A DNA stretch of 43,194 bases. Origin: Candidatus Parcubacteria bacterium. GTDB taxonomy: Bacteria; Patescibacteriota; Saccharimonadia; Saccharimonadales; 2-12-FULL-41-12. Under the pieces are notes generated by a model, which worked only from the letters and a program-made list of their open reading frames with translations, was not told the DNA's origin and did not search any database. The DNA lies in NCBI GenBank assembly GCA_019347895.1, contig JAHWKM010000010.1, positions 1 through 43,194 of the forward strand, written 5' to 3'. The position numbers and the translations under genes were made by a program. Each line of letters starts with the position of its first letter. Within the stretch, counting starts at the first letter, position 1. Below are positions 1-8,702 of this stretch, piece after piece.

Positions 1-29
1 TTTAAAGAGAATTATTTAAAAAATAAAAA

Positions 30-1373
30 ATGATAAACAAACTAATCGCAAACTTGGCTTTCAGCCCGAATTTAATTGAGGGTATAGACTTTTATACCAA
101 ACGGTTGAATCAGGAGAGCTCGATTAGAAAACTAGGACTGATATTCATTGTACTGGCGATGTTGGTACAAATGTTTGCCGCGGCTGTACCCCCGGAAAAA
201 TCACTGGCGCAATCGCCGGATAACGATGTAATAGTTGGCGGTGTTAGCAGCATGGGACAGCTCCAGAGCAAATGTTACTCGCATTCCAATGTTAGGGCGC
301 TATTCGCTAGATTCGGCTTAGCTTGCGGTGAAATAGAGACCAATAAGGTTCTTTCCGGCGGAGTAGATCATATAAATATTAATTTTAATTTTCAATATCA
401 AGGATCGCAAGGAACAAGAACCGTAGGCAGGACAAACTATAATCATGCGGGTACTAATAATTTGGGGAGTTTTAACGGGACAACCTATTTCAGCCGGCCA
501 GCCAACGTATGGAACGGCGGTACTCCGGCTTACTTTCTTGGCAAACACAAGGGCACAGACAATAATTACTACTACGTTTGGATTATAAAAGATTGCGGCA
601 ATATTGCTTACCGTCCCGCACCGTCCCCCCCGTCCCCCAGCCCAGCGCCGGCACCTAAACCAACGCCTGCAGCGGCACCTGTGCCCGCCCCCGTGCCAAT
701 CCCTGCCGTCGCACCGGTAGTTACGGCAGCGGCACCTGTGCCCGTTCCTGCAGAGCCGGTAACTTGTAAAGATACCAGCTCCTGCAAACCGCCCGAACTA
801 GATAAAGAGGCCCGCAATATTACTCAAAACCTCAGCTCGAGATTAACCAGCTCGACAAAAGCTAGAGCGGGCGATGTTATTGAATACACTCTGACAACAG
901 CCAATAAGAATGAGGTTGAGCTTGTTAAATACGATATAGAAGACAATATCGGTGATATTTTGGACTACGCCGATATCGATAAATCTTTCTTGTCCGAGCA
1001 AGGCGGAAGTTTTTCAGCGGACAAAAAAACGGTGGCTTGGACCGATCAAACTATCGCCGCCAACAGCAGCTCAAAAAAAGTTTTCCGTGTCAAAATGAAA
1101 AACCCTCTGCCCGCTACCAACCAGCCGAACGCCACGGCCCCCGATTTTGACTGCCGGATGGAAAACAGCTATGGAGCGCCTACCGTTATCCAGGTGGACT
1201 GCGCTGTCGTCAAAGCGGTGGAAACGCTTCCCAATACCGGTCCTGGTGAAACTATCGGTGCTACTTTTGCCGTCACCTTTATAAGCAGCTACTTTTTTGC
1301 CCGGAGCCGTTTACTGGCGAAGGAATTAAAATTTATAAAAAAAGACCATAAGTTCGCCGGGCGCACAAAATGA
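30..1373 (+). CDS. Surface protein with Pro-rich linker and LPNTG C-terminal anchor
   Basis: 447 residues. There is an N-terminal hydrophobic segment at about residues 33-55, ending near an Ala-rich site that could be a signal-peptide cleavage site. A globular region follows (about 60-195), then a long Pro/Ala-rich linker (about 200-245). The next domain, about 260-390, resembles the DUF11/isopeptide-type beta repeats of surface proteins. The C-terminus has LPNTG at residues 400-404, a hydrophobic stretch (about 409-424) and a basic tail, the order expected of a sortase sorting signal. No sortase gene is present in the window. The protein is probably exported and anchored to the cell surface. 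The next gene overlaps it by 4 bases (ATGA), so the two are probably translationally coupled. The globular domain is not recognised. Confidence 0.8.
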   Translation: MINKLIANLAFSPNLIEGIDFYTKRLNQESSIRKLGLIFIVLAMLVQMFAAAVPPEKSLAQSPDNDVIVGGVSSMGQLQSKCYSHSNVRALFARFGLACGEIETNKVLSGGVDHININFNFQYQGSQGTRTVGRTNYNHAGTNNLGSFNGTTYFSRPANVWNGGTPAYFLGKHKGTDNNYYYVWIIKDCGNIAYRPAPSPPSPSPAPAPKPTPAAAPVPAPVPIPAVAPVVTAAAPVPVPAEPVTCKDTSSCKPPELDKEARNITQNLSSRLTSSTKARAGDVIEYTLTTANKNEVELVKYDIEDNIGDILDYADIDKSFLSEQGGSFSADKKTVAWTDQTIAANSSSKKVFRVKMKNPLPATNQPNATAPDFDCRMENSYGAPTVIQVDCAVVKAVETLPNTGPGETIGATFAVTFISSYFFARSRLLAKELKFIKKDHKFAGRTK

Positions 1374-1933
1374 GCGAAAAAATAAAAACTAATGCTGAAT
1401 ATAGCCCGGATCAACAAAAGACCGAACGCTTCGATATCTCCTCTAGAAAAAACGAGTCGGTTAATGTTACTCACGAACATCAAGATAGAATAGGGGAAAT
1501 ACGCGGTACGATAGAAAAATCCGGCCATACATCGGAAGAAATTTCAAAAGACCACCATAGAGAAAAGCCACCTGAAGCCAATCTCCGGCCCGTCCAAATT
1601 GGTTCGCAGCTGCATTCACAAGCTTTAAGACAAAATCTTAAAAAGGTTCAATCGAACCTTCCGGTCTATCAGCGTCAATTCAGCAAATTCATACATAATC
1701 CTAAGGTTGAAAAATTAAGCGACGCGACCGGAACTACGATAGCCAGGCCAAGCGGACTTCTTTTTGCGGGTATATTTTCTTTTATAGCCAGTCTAGCGGT
1801 ATTAACTATATGCCGCTATTTTGGCTACGAATATAACTATCTAATCGGTTTGGCCAGTCTAGGCGGCGGATTTTTGGCCGGCCTATTTTTAGAGGCATTC
1901 TTAAAGATAGTAAAGAAATTTAGCGCCCGCTAG
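1370..1933 (+). CDS. Hypothetical protein with two C-terminal membrane segments
   Basis: 187 residues, not recognised. The first 125 residues are hydrophilic and charged, probably partly disordered or coiled. Two hydrophobic segments follow at about 128-148 and 156-176, then a short basic tail, so the N-terminal part and the tail should lie on the same side of the membrane. The start codon overlaps the stop of the LPNTG protein (ATGA), which suggests coupled translation and a shared membrane or surface role. It converges with the VirB4-like gene 7 bases downstream. Confidence 0.75.
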   Translation: MSEKIKTNAEYSPDQQKTERFDISSRKNESVNVTHEHQDRIGEIRGTIEKSGHTSEEISKDHHREKPPEANLRPVQIGSQLHSQALRQNLKKVQSNLPVYQRQFSKFIHNPKVEKLSDATGTTIARPSGLLFAGIFSFIASLAVLTICRYFGYEYNYLIGLASLGGGFLAGLFLEAFLKIVKKFSAR

Positions 1934-1940
1934 TTGACCG

Positions 1941-4796
1941 TTAGCTATGTAAATTGCCTTCCCGGTCTATATAGATGGTGTCTTCCTTGTCTCCGGCGGG
2001 CGTTAGAACCTTATCGTCTCGGTTTATTTTAAGCTCTCCTTCGCGTTTTGGCTGCAAGGTTGAAGCAGGAGTATTTTGCGGCTGGAACGGCTTGGGAGGA
2101 GCGGGTTTTGCCATTGGGACGGAATTAGGTGCAGGCGCAGGCGTAGTAGGAGCAGGAGCAGGCCGCGGAGCGGGAGGCGCCTGAGACCGGGCTGGAGCTG
2201 CAGGCTGACCTTGCCGTCTTTTATCAAGCCATTGATCCAGGAAAGATCCGCCGGCTTTAGCGTTTAGAGATTGAGCGGATTTAGCGCTTGACGGCGGTTG
2301 GCCGGGTTTCCCGAAGGAGCCTGAGCTCACGCCTGACGGAGAAGCAGGTAATTCTTGGGTTTTTAAGCGGCCGAAAATTTCTTTCTCCACCACTTGCCTC
2401 GGGCGGCCAAATTTGGCTGCTGACAGCTGCTTTAGGGCCCCGCCAAGCTCAGGATGAGGATCCCCTAGAGGAGGCAGGGTTGCCATACTAAAAGGCTGGG
2501 TAGGAACGCCGGATATTAATGTACGTACAATAGTGTTGTAATTAGGAACTCGAAGCAAATCATCACCGTCAAACAGGGGCTGGAAATACTTACTCAAGGA
2601 CTCAACGTCGTTTTGTCCTATTCTAAAGGCGATAATCGTACCCATGTTTCCGAAAACCGCATCGCGGATCTCTTCGGTCAGCTGGGTCGTAAACTGGTTG
2701 GCTACTATGAGGTTGAGGTGGTATTTTCTGGCTTCGGACATAATGGTGGCGAAGGATTCGGTTGAAAAGTTTTGAAACTCGTCAACATAGAGGCAAAAAT
2801 CTACCCGCTGGCTTTCGGGTATGTTAGCCCGGCTCATAGCGGCCGACTGGAACTTCATCACGAACATCATACCCAACAGCCGCGAGTTTAGATCACCCGT
2901 ACGCCCTTTAGAAAGGTTAACTAGCAAAATTTTCTTATTATCCATGATGTCGCGCAAATCAAACGCGCTATGTACCTGGCCAATAATATTTCGCATCATG
3001 GAGTTGGATAAAAAGGCGCCGAATTTGGAAACGAACCAGCTGACGACTTCGCCAAAATCGTTGGACCTCTGGGATTGCGGCATTTCCTTTTGCCAAAAAT
3101 CTAGCACATTCTGATCGGTCACATCCTTTAGCTTCTGGTTAACATATTCTTTATCCCGAAAAAGTTTTGGAATATCGATGAAACTCCCACTTTGTTTACC
3201 CGCCATAACTGTCAGAGCGGCATTTCTAAAGAGATGCTCGTAGCGGGGACCGATAATCCCCTGCCGCTGCGGATCGTAGAGCTTATAAAGCACGTTGATG
3301 ACTTCTTGGATAACAAAGTCTTTCTGGTCGTCGGTTTCTGCTTCGAAAATATTTAAACCCATAGGGTAATCAGTATCCGCCGGACAGAAATAAATAACGT
3401 CCTCGGCCCGCTCTCTGGGCACCATAGAAAGCAACTTTTCGGCCGTATCGCCGTGAGGATCTATAAACGCAAAACCATCGCCGTTGATCATATCCTGCAA
3501 AGCTAAATTTTCGAGAAATACGGACTTACCTACGCCGGTCTGCCCGACTACGTACATATGCCTATGGCGGTCAATATCGGCCAGCCTGATAGCTTTTTTG
3601 GTTGAACGAAAGATATTGTAGCCCAGAAGCAACCCTTTGTCGGGCATGTTTCTCGGCCCGTCAACCTGCTTAGAATCTTGCCGCGTGACCTGCGAAGTCG
3701 GGATATCGGTTTGCTGCGGAAAATGAAAAATTGTAGCCAGCTCTGTAGACGATAAAATATTTTTATTATGCGCCGGCGGGAAAAACCGCAATATATATGA
3801 AGTGACGAAGCTTTCAATATCTTGGGCGGGCGTATACTTGAAGCCATTTCTACCCGGTGCGTCATATATGGCAAAGCTAGCGATCAAATTATTCAGCATA
3901 GATTGCGACTTTTGAGCGATATTAGATGAAGTTATAACCCTTATACTCGTCTCAAAACCGGCTTTATTAGTCTTAGCTTCAATTGCGCCGACTATAGATT
4001 CCTCGTGCGATGAAAGCGGCTTGTCACTTGATCCGCCGCCTTTTTCTTCTGGCGGTTTCCAAAGAGCGCTCAGCGCTTTACCCAGCCATTTTAACGAGTC
4101 TATATCAAACGGCCCGCTCGTCTTACCTTCTCTTTTCTTTTTTGCTATTTCTGTAGCTTGCTTGCGCCAGCTATCCGGAGCCGGCCTGATTAATATCTGC
4201 ACGCCGGCGCCGTCTTCTTTATCTAACGTTGACAGGGCATTAAGCAATGAATTTATGGGGTCGCGCTTCAAGTCTTGATAGGTAGCAATAGGGTAGGCGA
4301 AATCTGTTTTAAGAGTGAATTCTCCGCCTAATGTAGCCGATATGCGCCCGACACTGCTAAAGATATTATAATCTTCAGCTTCCTCTAGCCTTGCCGTAGG
4401 GTAAGAACTGACAACCGCCTGTTTAACAATTTCTACCAGCCTTATCGGAACTGCCACATAAAATTCAATAAAGCCCTTATAGCCTATAATTTCAAAAGAC
4501 AAGTGTCTCTGCCCGTAAAATTTGTTTTTGAAACCCTTTTCCCACGTGCTCGCGATGATGCCGTACAGAATTTCAGCCTTAGACAGATTCTCATCAGTAA
4601 CATCCCTAACATCTCTTTGTCCCACGTCCGTGTCGTCGCTAGGCGGCGGCAAATGGATCTTTAGTAAAACCATTTTGAGACCGCGTTCGTAACTTTTTTG
4701 TTCCCTCAATACTTTTCTGGACTGGAAAAATATTATCGGTCCTGCTATTAGGCCAATGAAAATAATCGATGCCAGTACTGATATTAGTGCTTCCAT
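1941..4796 (-). CDS. VirB4/TraC-like type IV secretion ATPase (DUF87/HerA-TraG fold)
   Basis: 951 residues. An N-terminal membrane segment (about 5-25) is followed by a roughly 380-residue domain. The ATPase core has a Walker A motif GQTGVGKS at 418-425 and a Walker B aspartate/glutamate pair at D672-E673 in a LYVDEFQNF context. After about residue 800 the protein is Pro/Ala/Gln-rich and low in complexity. The core resembles the conjugative DNA-transfer ATPases (VirB4/TraC/TraG, HerA-like) that are widespread in CPR genomes. No other conjugation gene is present, so the role may be secretion, DNA or protein translocation, or coupling to the pilus machinery rather than conjugation. The small gene upstream (4815-5150) is 18 bases away on the same strand and probably in the same operon. 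The ATPase class is secure, the substrate is not. Confidence 0.85.
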   Translation of the reverse strand: MEALISVLASIIFIGLIAGPIIFFQSRKVLREQKSYERGLKMVLLKIHLPPPSDDTDVGQRDVRDVTDENLSKAEILYGIIASTWEKGFKNKFYGQRHLSFEIIGYKGFIEFYVAVPIRLVEIVKQAVVSSYPTARLEEAEDYNIFSSVGRISATLGGEFTLKTDFAYPIATYQDLKRDPINSLLNALSTLDKEDGAGVQILIRPAPDSWRKQATEIAKKKREGKTSGPFDIDSLKWLGKALSALWKPPEEKGGGSSDKPLSSHEESIVGAIEAKTNKAGFETSIRVITSSNIAQKSQSMLNNLIASFAIYDAPGRNGFKYTPAQDIESFVTSYILRFFPPAHNKNILSSTELATIFHFPQQTDIPTSQVTRQDSKQVDGPRNMPDKGLLLGYNIFRSTKKAIRLADIDRHRHMYVVGQTGVGKSVFLENLALQDMINGDGFAFIDPHGDTAEKLLSMVPRERAEDVIYFCPADTDYPMGLNIFEAETDDQKDFVIQEVINVLYKLYDPQRQGIIGPRYEHLFRNAALTVMAGKQSGSFIDIPKLFRDKEYVNQKLKDVTDQNVLDFWQKEMPQSQRSNDFGEVVSWFVSKFGAFLSNSMMRNIIGQVHSAFDLRDIMDNKKILLVNLSKGRTGDLNSRLLGMMFVMKFQSAAMSRANIPESQRVDFCLYVDEFQNFSTESFATIMSEARKYHLNLIVANQFTTQLTEEIRDAVFGNMGTIIAFRIGQNDVESLSKYFQPLFDGDDLLRVPNYNTIVRTLISGVPTQPFSMATLPPLGDPHPELGGALKQLSAAKFGRPRQVVEKEIFGRLKTQELPASPSGVSSGSFGKPGQPPSSAKSAQSLNAKAGGSFLDQWLDKRRQGQPAAPARSQAPPAPRPAPAPTTPAPAPNSVPMAKPAPPKPFQPQNTPASTLQPKREGELKINRDDKVLTPAGDKEDTIYIDREGNLHS

Positions 4797-4814
4797 TTAA
4801 AAATAAAACTCCGT

Positions 4815-5150
4815 TTAGTCAGCCGCAGAATTAGTATCCTTGTTGTATCTCTTTTTCATATAATCAGCCTTCATTTGTATTATGGCCCGCTGCTGCTCGT
4901 AGGGGTCGTCTTTGGTATGCTCAACGATTTGCTTAGCCCTTTCCACCCATTCCTTTTCAATCAAGTCTGAATCCGCTGCCTCCTCCGGCACTGGGATATT
5001 AGTAATCAACGCGCTGTTTGACGAGCTCTGGCTGTCATCGCTAGGTAAATTTTGTGCTTGGGGAGGCTGGCTGTTTGCGGCACTGTTGCCTGCAAACGGA
5101 GCGCCATCTTCAACCTTTGGTAAATTTACAGGTTTATCGTCTGGGTCCAT
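4815..5150 (-). CDS. Small acidic hypothetical protein upstream of the VirB4-like ATPase
   Basis: 111 residues. The first 65 residues are Pro/Ser/Asn-rich and look disordered. The C-terminal 45 residues are a charged, helix-forming block (EKEWVERAKQIVEH followed by a second helix with QQRAIIQMKADYMKKRY). No membrane segment or known catalytic motif is visible. It lies 18 bases upstream of the VirB4-like ATPase gene on the same strand, so it is probably co-transcribed and may be an accessory or partner protein. The function is unknown. Confidence 0.75.
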   Translation of the reverse strand: MDPDDKPVNLPKVEDGAPFAGNSAANSQPPQAQNLPSDDSQSSSNSALITNIPVPEEAADSDLIEKEWVERAKQIVEHTKDDPYEQQRAIIQMKADYMKKRYNKDTNSAAD

Positions 5151-5272
5151 ATATTCTCCCTCTGTTGGTTAATTATAGCAGAAATATATGCTTCCAAAAG
5201 CTCCATCTGTCAGCTAAAACTTCAGCTTTTGCCACTTTCAAATCTGAGTAACAGAGAGATACTAATTAGCTC

Positions 5273-5617
5273 TTATGTTTTTAGCTGAAATTTGCTTATA
5301 TAAAACGCCAGCATTATTGTGATCGCCACTGAAATCAAGCCATCCTGGAAAGTAAGCTGGTCAATTGATCGAAGCAATAAAAAATTTACGACGATAATTG
5401 CTAACACTGCGGAAAATATCTTAGTTTTTGCTGTATTCTTCTCTTCTAAGAAGAAATTTATCAAAAACTGCGTAAATATATATATCATAAATGTAATTAT
5501 TAAAAACGGCACCAATAAAAAATACAGGGGTGTATTGTCTGGATTAGTCGAAAGTAGAAATCCTGCAAGAAAAATCGTTAAAAATAATAAAAGACCAATT
5601 TTTATATTCATAAACAT
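5273..5617 (-). CDS. Small polytopic membrane protein
   Basis: 114 residues with four predicted membrane segments (about 5-22, 31-52, 66-83 and 91-108), almost no soluble part, and a basic C-terminus. The start could also be the Met at codon 3. There is no recognisable motif. It is 122 bases upstream of the small acidic gene on the same strand. A transcription terminator for the candidate RNA at 5653-5825 lies just before its start. The function is unknown. Confidence 0.6.
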   Translation of the reverse strand: MFMNIKIGLLLFLTIFLAGFLLSTNPDNTPLYFLLVPFLIITFMIYIFTQFLINFFLEEKNTAKTKIFSAVLAIIVVNFLLLRSIDQLTFQDGLISVAITIMLAFYISKFQLKT

Positions 5618-5652
5618 TACCGGTACAAAATATTATATTTCATTTTATGAAA

Positions 5653-5825
5653 TAACAAACCCCGCACGTGAATGCGGGGTTCATATTCTAGTCTTAGGCA
5701 ATATAATCCGCTCTTTAGGTATTACTTTTTAGCGTTTATTGCCGTCGACTTTGACTGACCGCTCAAACCTGCTTACTCGCAAGTTATGAGCGTTGTTTTT
5801 GTATGTTTTTATTTTTAACGCTACA
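5653..5825 (-). ncRNA. Candidate small RNA, unknown class
   Basis: No ORF of useful length lies here, yet transcription signals bracket it: a promoter at 5832-5860 and a terminator at 5658-5681. The predicted transcript of about 170 nt could form a 6-bp stem (AGCGTT with AACGCT) around an A-rich loop, then a nested stem (CGCTCA with TGAGCG enclosing CTTGC/GCAGG). It lacks the 5' and T-arm hallmarks of tmRNA and the signature loop of SRP RNA. A non-ATG reading frame of about 38 codons also crosses it, so a short peptide cannot be excluded. Confidence 0.4.
5658..5681 (-). terminator. Rho-independent terminator of candidate RNA
   Basis: A perfect 9-bp stem (5658-5666 with 5673-5681) with a 6-base loop, followed on the minus strand by a T-rich tail. 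It lies downstream of the candidate RNA that starts near 5825 and just ahead of the membrane protein gene ending at 5273. Confidence 0.6.
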
Positions 5826-5831
5826 GTCAGT

Positions 5832-5860
5832 ACTGTACTACATATCTATAGCAAAGTCAA
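5832..5860 (-). promoter_or_regulatory. Sigma70-like promoter for candidate RNA
   Basis: On the minus strand TTGACT (5860-5855), a 17-base spacer and TACAGT (5837-5832) match the vegetative consensus well, predicting a start near 5825. Confidence 0.5.
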
Positions 5861-6787
5861 GAGAGTTTATAGTCTAAGGCACAACATACTCTAAAAGTAA
5901 TGAAATTTCATTGTAAATTACACTATTAAAGTAGATGTAAAAAGTACTATGTAGCTAATGAAAAATGGATTATTAATGAATAAAATAAGTTTTTTAAATT
6001 CTTCATTGGAATCGGATTTAACTAAAACAACCACACTCTTATTATACAAATTAAAATGGCGTGAAGTTAAGGATTAATAATAGCTTTTCTCATGGTTAAA
6101 GCATCTTCGCAAGCACACTGGATTGGTTTTTGGCACTTCCGCGCAAAACAAAATATTCTACGGCAATTACGCAACCGTGGGCCTTAAATATTCCTATAGA
6201 CTCCATGACCAAGCGTTTTAGGCTTATTCGTTATTTGCCTACTTACTGCTGCAGCAAGCCGGCCAGGAAATAAGCATTAGTACTATAAGGCTAGCTTACA
6301 TGCAGAGTTCGTTTTTAAAATGAATATATTTTTCTACGTATTTCTTAAAGTATGGAGGTTTTATGACATCCGAAAAAATCTCTAAGACCTAAGAATAGAT
6401 TTTACGCGTAGAGATGTTTCGAATCTTGACACTATAGCTTGCACTTCGAGACACGCTAAATCTACTGTATTAAAAAATGTCTGTATATATTTTATGTCTG
6501 CAGTTGCAGATTTGTTTATTAAATTTAAAAGCTTTCTGGGGGCTATATACATAATATATGAGACTCCCTGCCCATCCTCTTAGATGCTGCCCGCATGAAC
6601 TTACTTTCATGTACTTAAACAAGTGCGTTTATTTAGTGCGTGTGCTTCACCCGCAGACTTCATGAAATATTGCTAAAATTATTTTTTGAAGGCCGGGCAC
6701 AAGGTTATAAAACTATAAGTTTCGACAGTCTTTAATCTTGCCATTTGCTAGTTTATAAAAAACATAAAAAAATTATTCAAAAAGTTA
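5861..6787. other. Long gene-free stretch with decayed reading frames
   Basis: No intact gene is visible in about 0.9 kb of AT-rich sequence. On the plus strand, 6084-6320 is one open frame broken only by a TAG at 6219. A second frame runs from an ATG at 6320 to TAA at 6383 and is then open to TAG at 6581 (65 codons). Neither resembles a family I recognise. They may be remnants of lost genes or chance open stretches. Confidence 0.3.
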
Positions 6788-6817
6788 TTGACAAGGCTTA
6801 AGCAGTATATGTAATAT
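6788..6817 (+). promoter_or_regulatory. Sigma70-like promoter upstream of comM
   Basis: A perfect TTGACA (6788-6793) is followed 18 bases later by TAATAT (6812-6817), predicting a transcript starting near 6824 and reading towards comM. Confidence 0.5.
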
Positions 6818-6823
6818 AGGTAT

Positions 6824-6985
6824 AGCACTTGAATAAAAAAAGTGCTCAAAAACAAAAACTTCTCTGTAAACAACGGCTTCTCGCAAGCCGTTGTTGCATA
6901 ACAAGAAACCAAAACCTAAAATCCAACACCAACATCAAATAAAAATAAGCTCTGGGAAAATCGACCCGGGGCTTATTTTTATTTG
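6824..6985 (+). ncRNA. Candidate small RNA or comM leader
   Basis: The transcript predicted from the promoter at 6788-6817 begins with a 7-bp hairpin (AGCACTT with AAGTGCT). A strong hairpin follows at 6870-6895 (AACAACGGCTT with AAGCCGTTGTT), then a terminator-like hairpin at 6941-6980 (AAAAATAAGC with GCTTATTTTT and a T-rich tail). No convincing ORF lies inside. comM starts 41 bases later and has its own possible -10 box at 7008-7013. It is either an independent small RNA or an attenuated leader. Confidence 0.4.
6941..6985 (+). terminator. Terminator-like hairpin before comM
   Basis: A 10-bp arm pair (6941-6950 with 6971-6980) with an inner GGG/CCC pairing and a following T-rich tract. It would end the RNA that starts near 6824. 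Confidence 0.5.
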
Positions 6986-7026
6986 TAGAATAATTAATAA
7001 ACTAGTATATAATTATCCAATATTTT

Positions 7027-8544
7027 ATGAGTCGATGTATAAAAACAATCCTTGGCGGCAATACAGGGTCTTTTGGAACAATTGTTGAAGTTGAATGCTA
7101 TCTTTCGAATTCCCTGCCCAATATAGTTATTGTCGGCGTGGCAACCAAGTCAGTCGACGAAGCAAAAGAACGAATACGGGGCGCTGTGGCTTCCAGTGAA
7201 ATTAAGCTGCCCAAAAAGCGTATTACTATAAACTTAGCACCCGCCGATATACCCAAGGAAGGTTCAAGCTTTGATTTAAGCATGGCACTTTCTATTATGC
7301 AGGCGGCCGGTTTAATAAACTATCGATTGGAAAAATATATAGTTATAGGCGAGCTTGGACTTGACGGTTCTATAAAACCGGTCAGAGGGATAATCGGCAA
7401 GATATTAGCCAGCAAGAGACTGGGGTTTAACAGATTTATTATTCCAGAAGCAAATTTTGAACAGGCTAGGTTAATTCCAGATATTAAGCTGTTCCCTGCG
7501 GCTAGTTTGAAACAACTGTATAAAGTTCTCTCTGAAAACAGAATTGAGTCGCTGCAGGTTAAGAATGATAGTCCCCGAACGGCAAAAACTAATCTAAGCG
7601 AGGATGACACCCTGTTTGAAGACGTATCGGGCCAGCTTCAGGCCAAGAGGGCTTTATTGATAGCAGCAGCCGGGCACCATAATATATTATTAAGCGGACC
7701 TCCTGGTACGGGCAAAAGTATGCTAGCGAAAGCTATGAAAACTATTATGCCGCCTCTAAGTTCGCGCGAGATGCTAGAGATAACCCATATACATAGCCTC
7801 GCTAATAGAGATTTCGACAGAATTATTACAGACAGACCGGTAAGAGCGCCTCACCATAGTTCCAGTCAGGTTTCTATAGTGGGCGGAGGCCAGCAGCTCA
7901 GACCGGGCGAAATAAGCCTTAGCCATCACGGAATATTATTCTTCGACGAGTTACCGGAATTTAGCAGATCTATTCTGGAAGCACTAAGGCAACCTTTGGA
8001 AGATCGAAAAATAAGCGTAGCAAGAGCTAAGGACAGCGTCGACTTTCCGGCTCATTTTTTATTGATTGGCACGGCTAACCCCTGCCCGTGCGGATATTAC
8101 GACACCAAAAAAGAATGTTCCTGCATGCCTAGCAATATCTTGCGTTACCAGAAAAGAATTTCAGGCCCGGTGATAGACAGAATTGACCTGTATGTTGACG
8201 TGGAGGAAGTAGAGCATACCCGCCTGCTTGATAAAAAATACCGGGAGCAAAGCAGCCAAGAACTAAGGTCAAAAGTAGTAGAAGCTAGAAGAAAACAATT
8301 TAAAACCAGAGGCAAGCTAAATAGCGAGCTTAGCAGCAAGGAAATGAAGAACTTGAGCAGACTAACGCCGGAGGCTAGAGTTTTGCTAAACCAAGCGGCT
8401 GCTAAGTTGAATTTGTCAGCTCGCGCCTATATGCGCTCCCTCAGGGTAGCTAATACGATCGCTGATCTCAGCGACAGGGAAGAGATTGGTCTGGCTGAAG
8501 TAACGGAAGCCTTGCAATACAGGAAGAAAACGGTTGTTTTATAA
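7027..8544 (+). CDS. comM: ComM/YifB-family Mg-chelatase-like AAA+ ATPase
   Basis: 505 residues, full length for the family. The N-terminal ChlI-type domain (about 1-170, with PNIVIVG) is followed by the AAA+ core with Walker A GPPGTGKS at 224-231 and Walker B FFDELPEF. The middle carries the NPCPCGYY and CxC cluster typical of YifB proteins, and the C-terminal Mg-chelatase domain ends near residue 500. ComM is a hexameric helicase that promotes branch migration when incoming DNA is integrated during natural transformation. Together with the pilus genes at 37-43 kb this points to competence. No Shine-Dalgarno sequence is visible. A -10-like TATAAT at 7008-7013 would give a very short leader. 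Confidence 0.92.
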   Translation: MSRCIKTILGGNTGSFGTIVEVECYLSNSLPNIVIVGVATKSVDEAKERIRGAVASSEIKLPKKRITINLAPADIPKEGSSFDLSMALSIMQAAGLINYRLEKYIVIGELGLDGSIKPVRGIIGKILASKRLGFNRFIIPEANFEQARLIPDIKLFPAASLKQLYKVLSENRIESLQVKNDSPRTAKTNLSEDDTLFEDVSGQLQAKRALLIAAAGHHNILLSGPPGTGKSMLAKAMKTIMPPLSSREMLEITHIHSLANRDFDRIITDRPVRAPHHSSSQVSIVGGGQQLRPGEISLSHHGILFFDELPEFSRSILEALRQPLEDRKISVARAKDSVDFPAHFLLIGTANPCPCGYYDTKKECSCMPSNILRYQKRISGPVIDRIDLYVDVEEVEHTRLLDKKYREQSSQELRSKVVEARRKQFKTRGKLNSELSSKEMKNLSRLTPEARVLLNQAAAKLNLSARAYMRSLRVANTIADLSDREEIGLAEVTEALQYRKKTVVL

Positions 8545-8576
8545 ATATTTTGACCCGTGCAAGCAGACTTTTTACT

Positions 8577-8622
8577 GTCTTCAATTATGTTGAAGACAAG
8601 CATTTTCATAGAAAATGCTATA
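8577..8622 (+). terminator. Tandem hairpins after comM
   Basis: Two consecutive hairpins, 8577-8597 (GTCTTCAA with TTGAAGAC) and 8599-8619 (AGCATTTT with AAAATGCT), sit between comM and infC. The tail has only a weak T tract, so termination is plausible but not certain. Confidence 0.4.
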
Positions 8623-8639
8623 AAAAGCCCACTACAGGG

Positions 8640-8668
8640 TTGACCCCTGTTTTTTAATCTGTTAGTAT
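8640..8668 (+). promoter_or_regulatory. Promoter of infC-rpmI-rplT
   Basis: TTGACC (8640-8645), a 17-base spacer and TAGTAT (8663-8668). The predicted start near 8675 gives a leader of about 28 nt ending in the AAGGAG ribosome binding site at 8690-8695. Confidence 0.6.
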
Positions 8669-8702
8669 TACAAACGAAGTCTTTTCGATAAGGAGATTAA
8701 GC

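Noticed and set aside
1975-2267. Plus-strand ORFs opposite the VirB4-like gene
   Set aside because: They are shadows of the Pro/Ala/Gln-rich C-terminus and have biased, repetitive composition.
6715-6735. GTTTCGACAG, the hallmark of tmRNA 5' ends
   Set aside because: No GG-rich acceptor start 12-14 bases upstream, no tag reading frame and no T-arm or 3' acceptor sequence within range.
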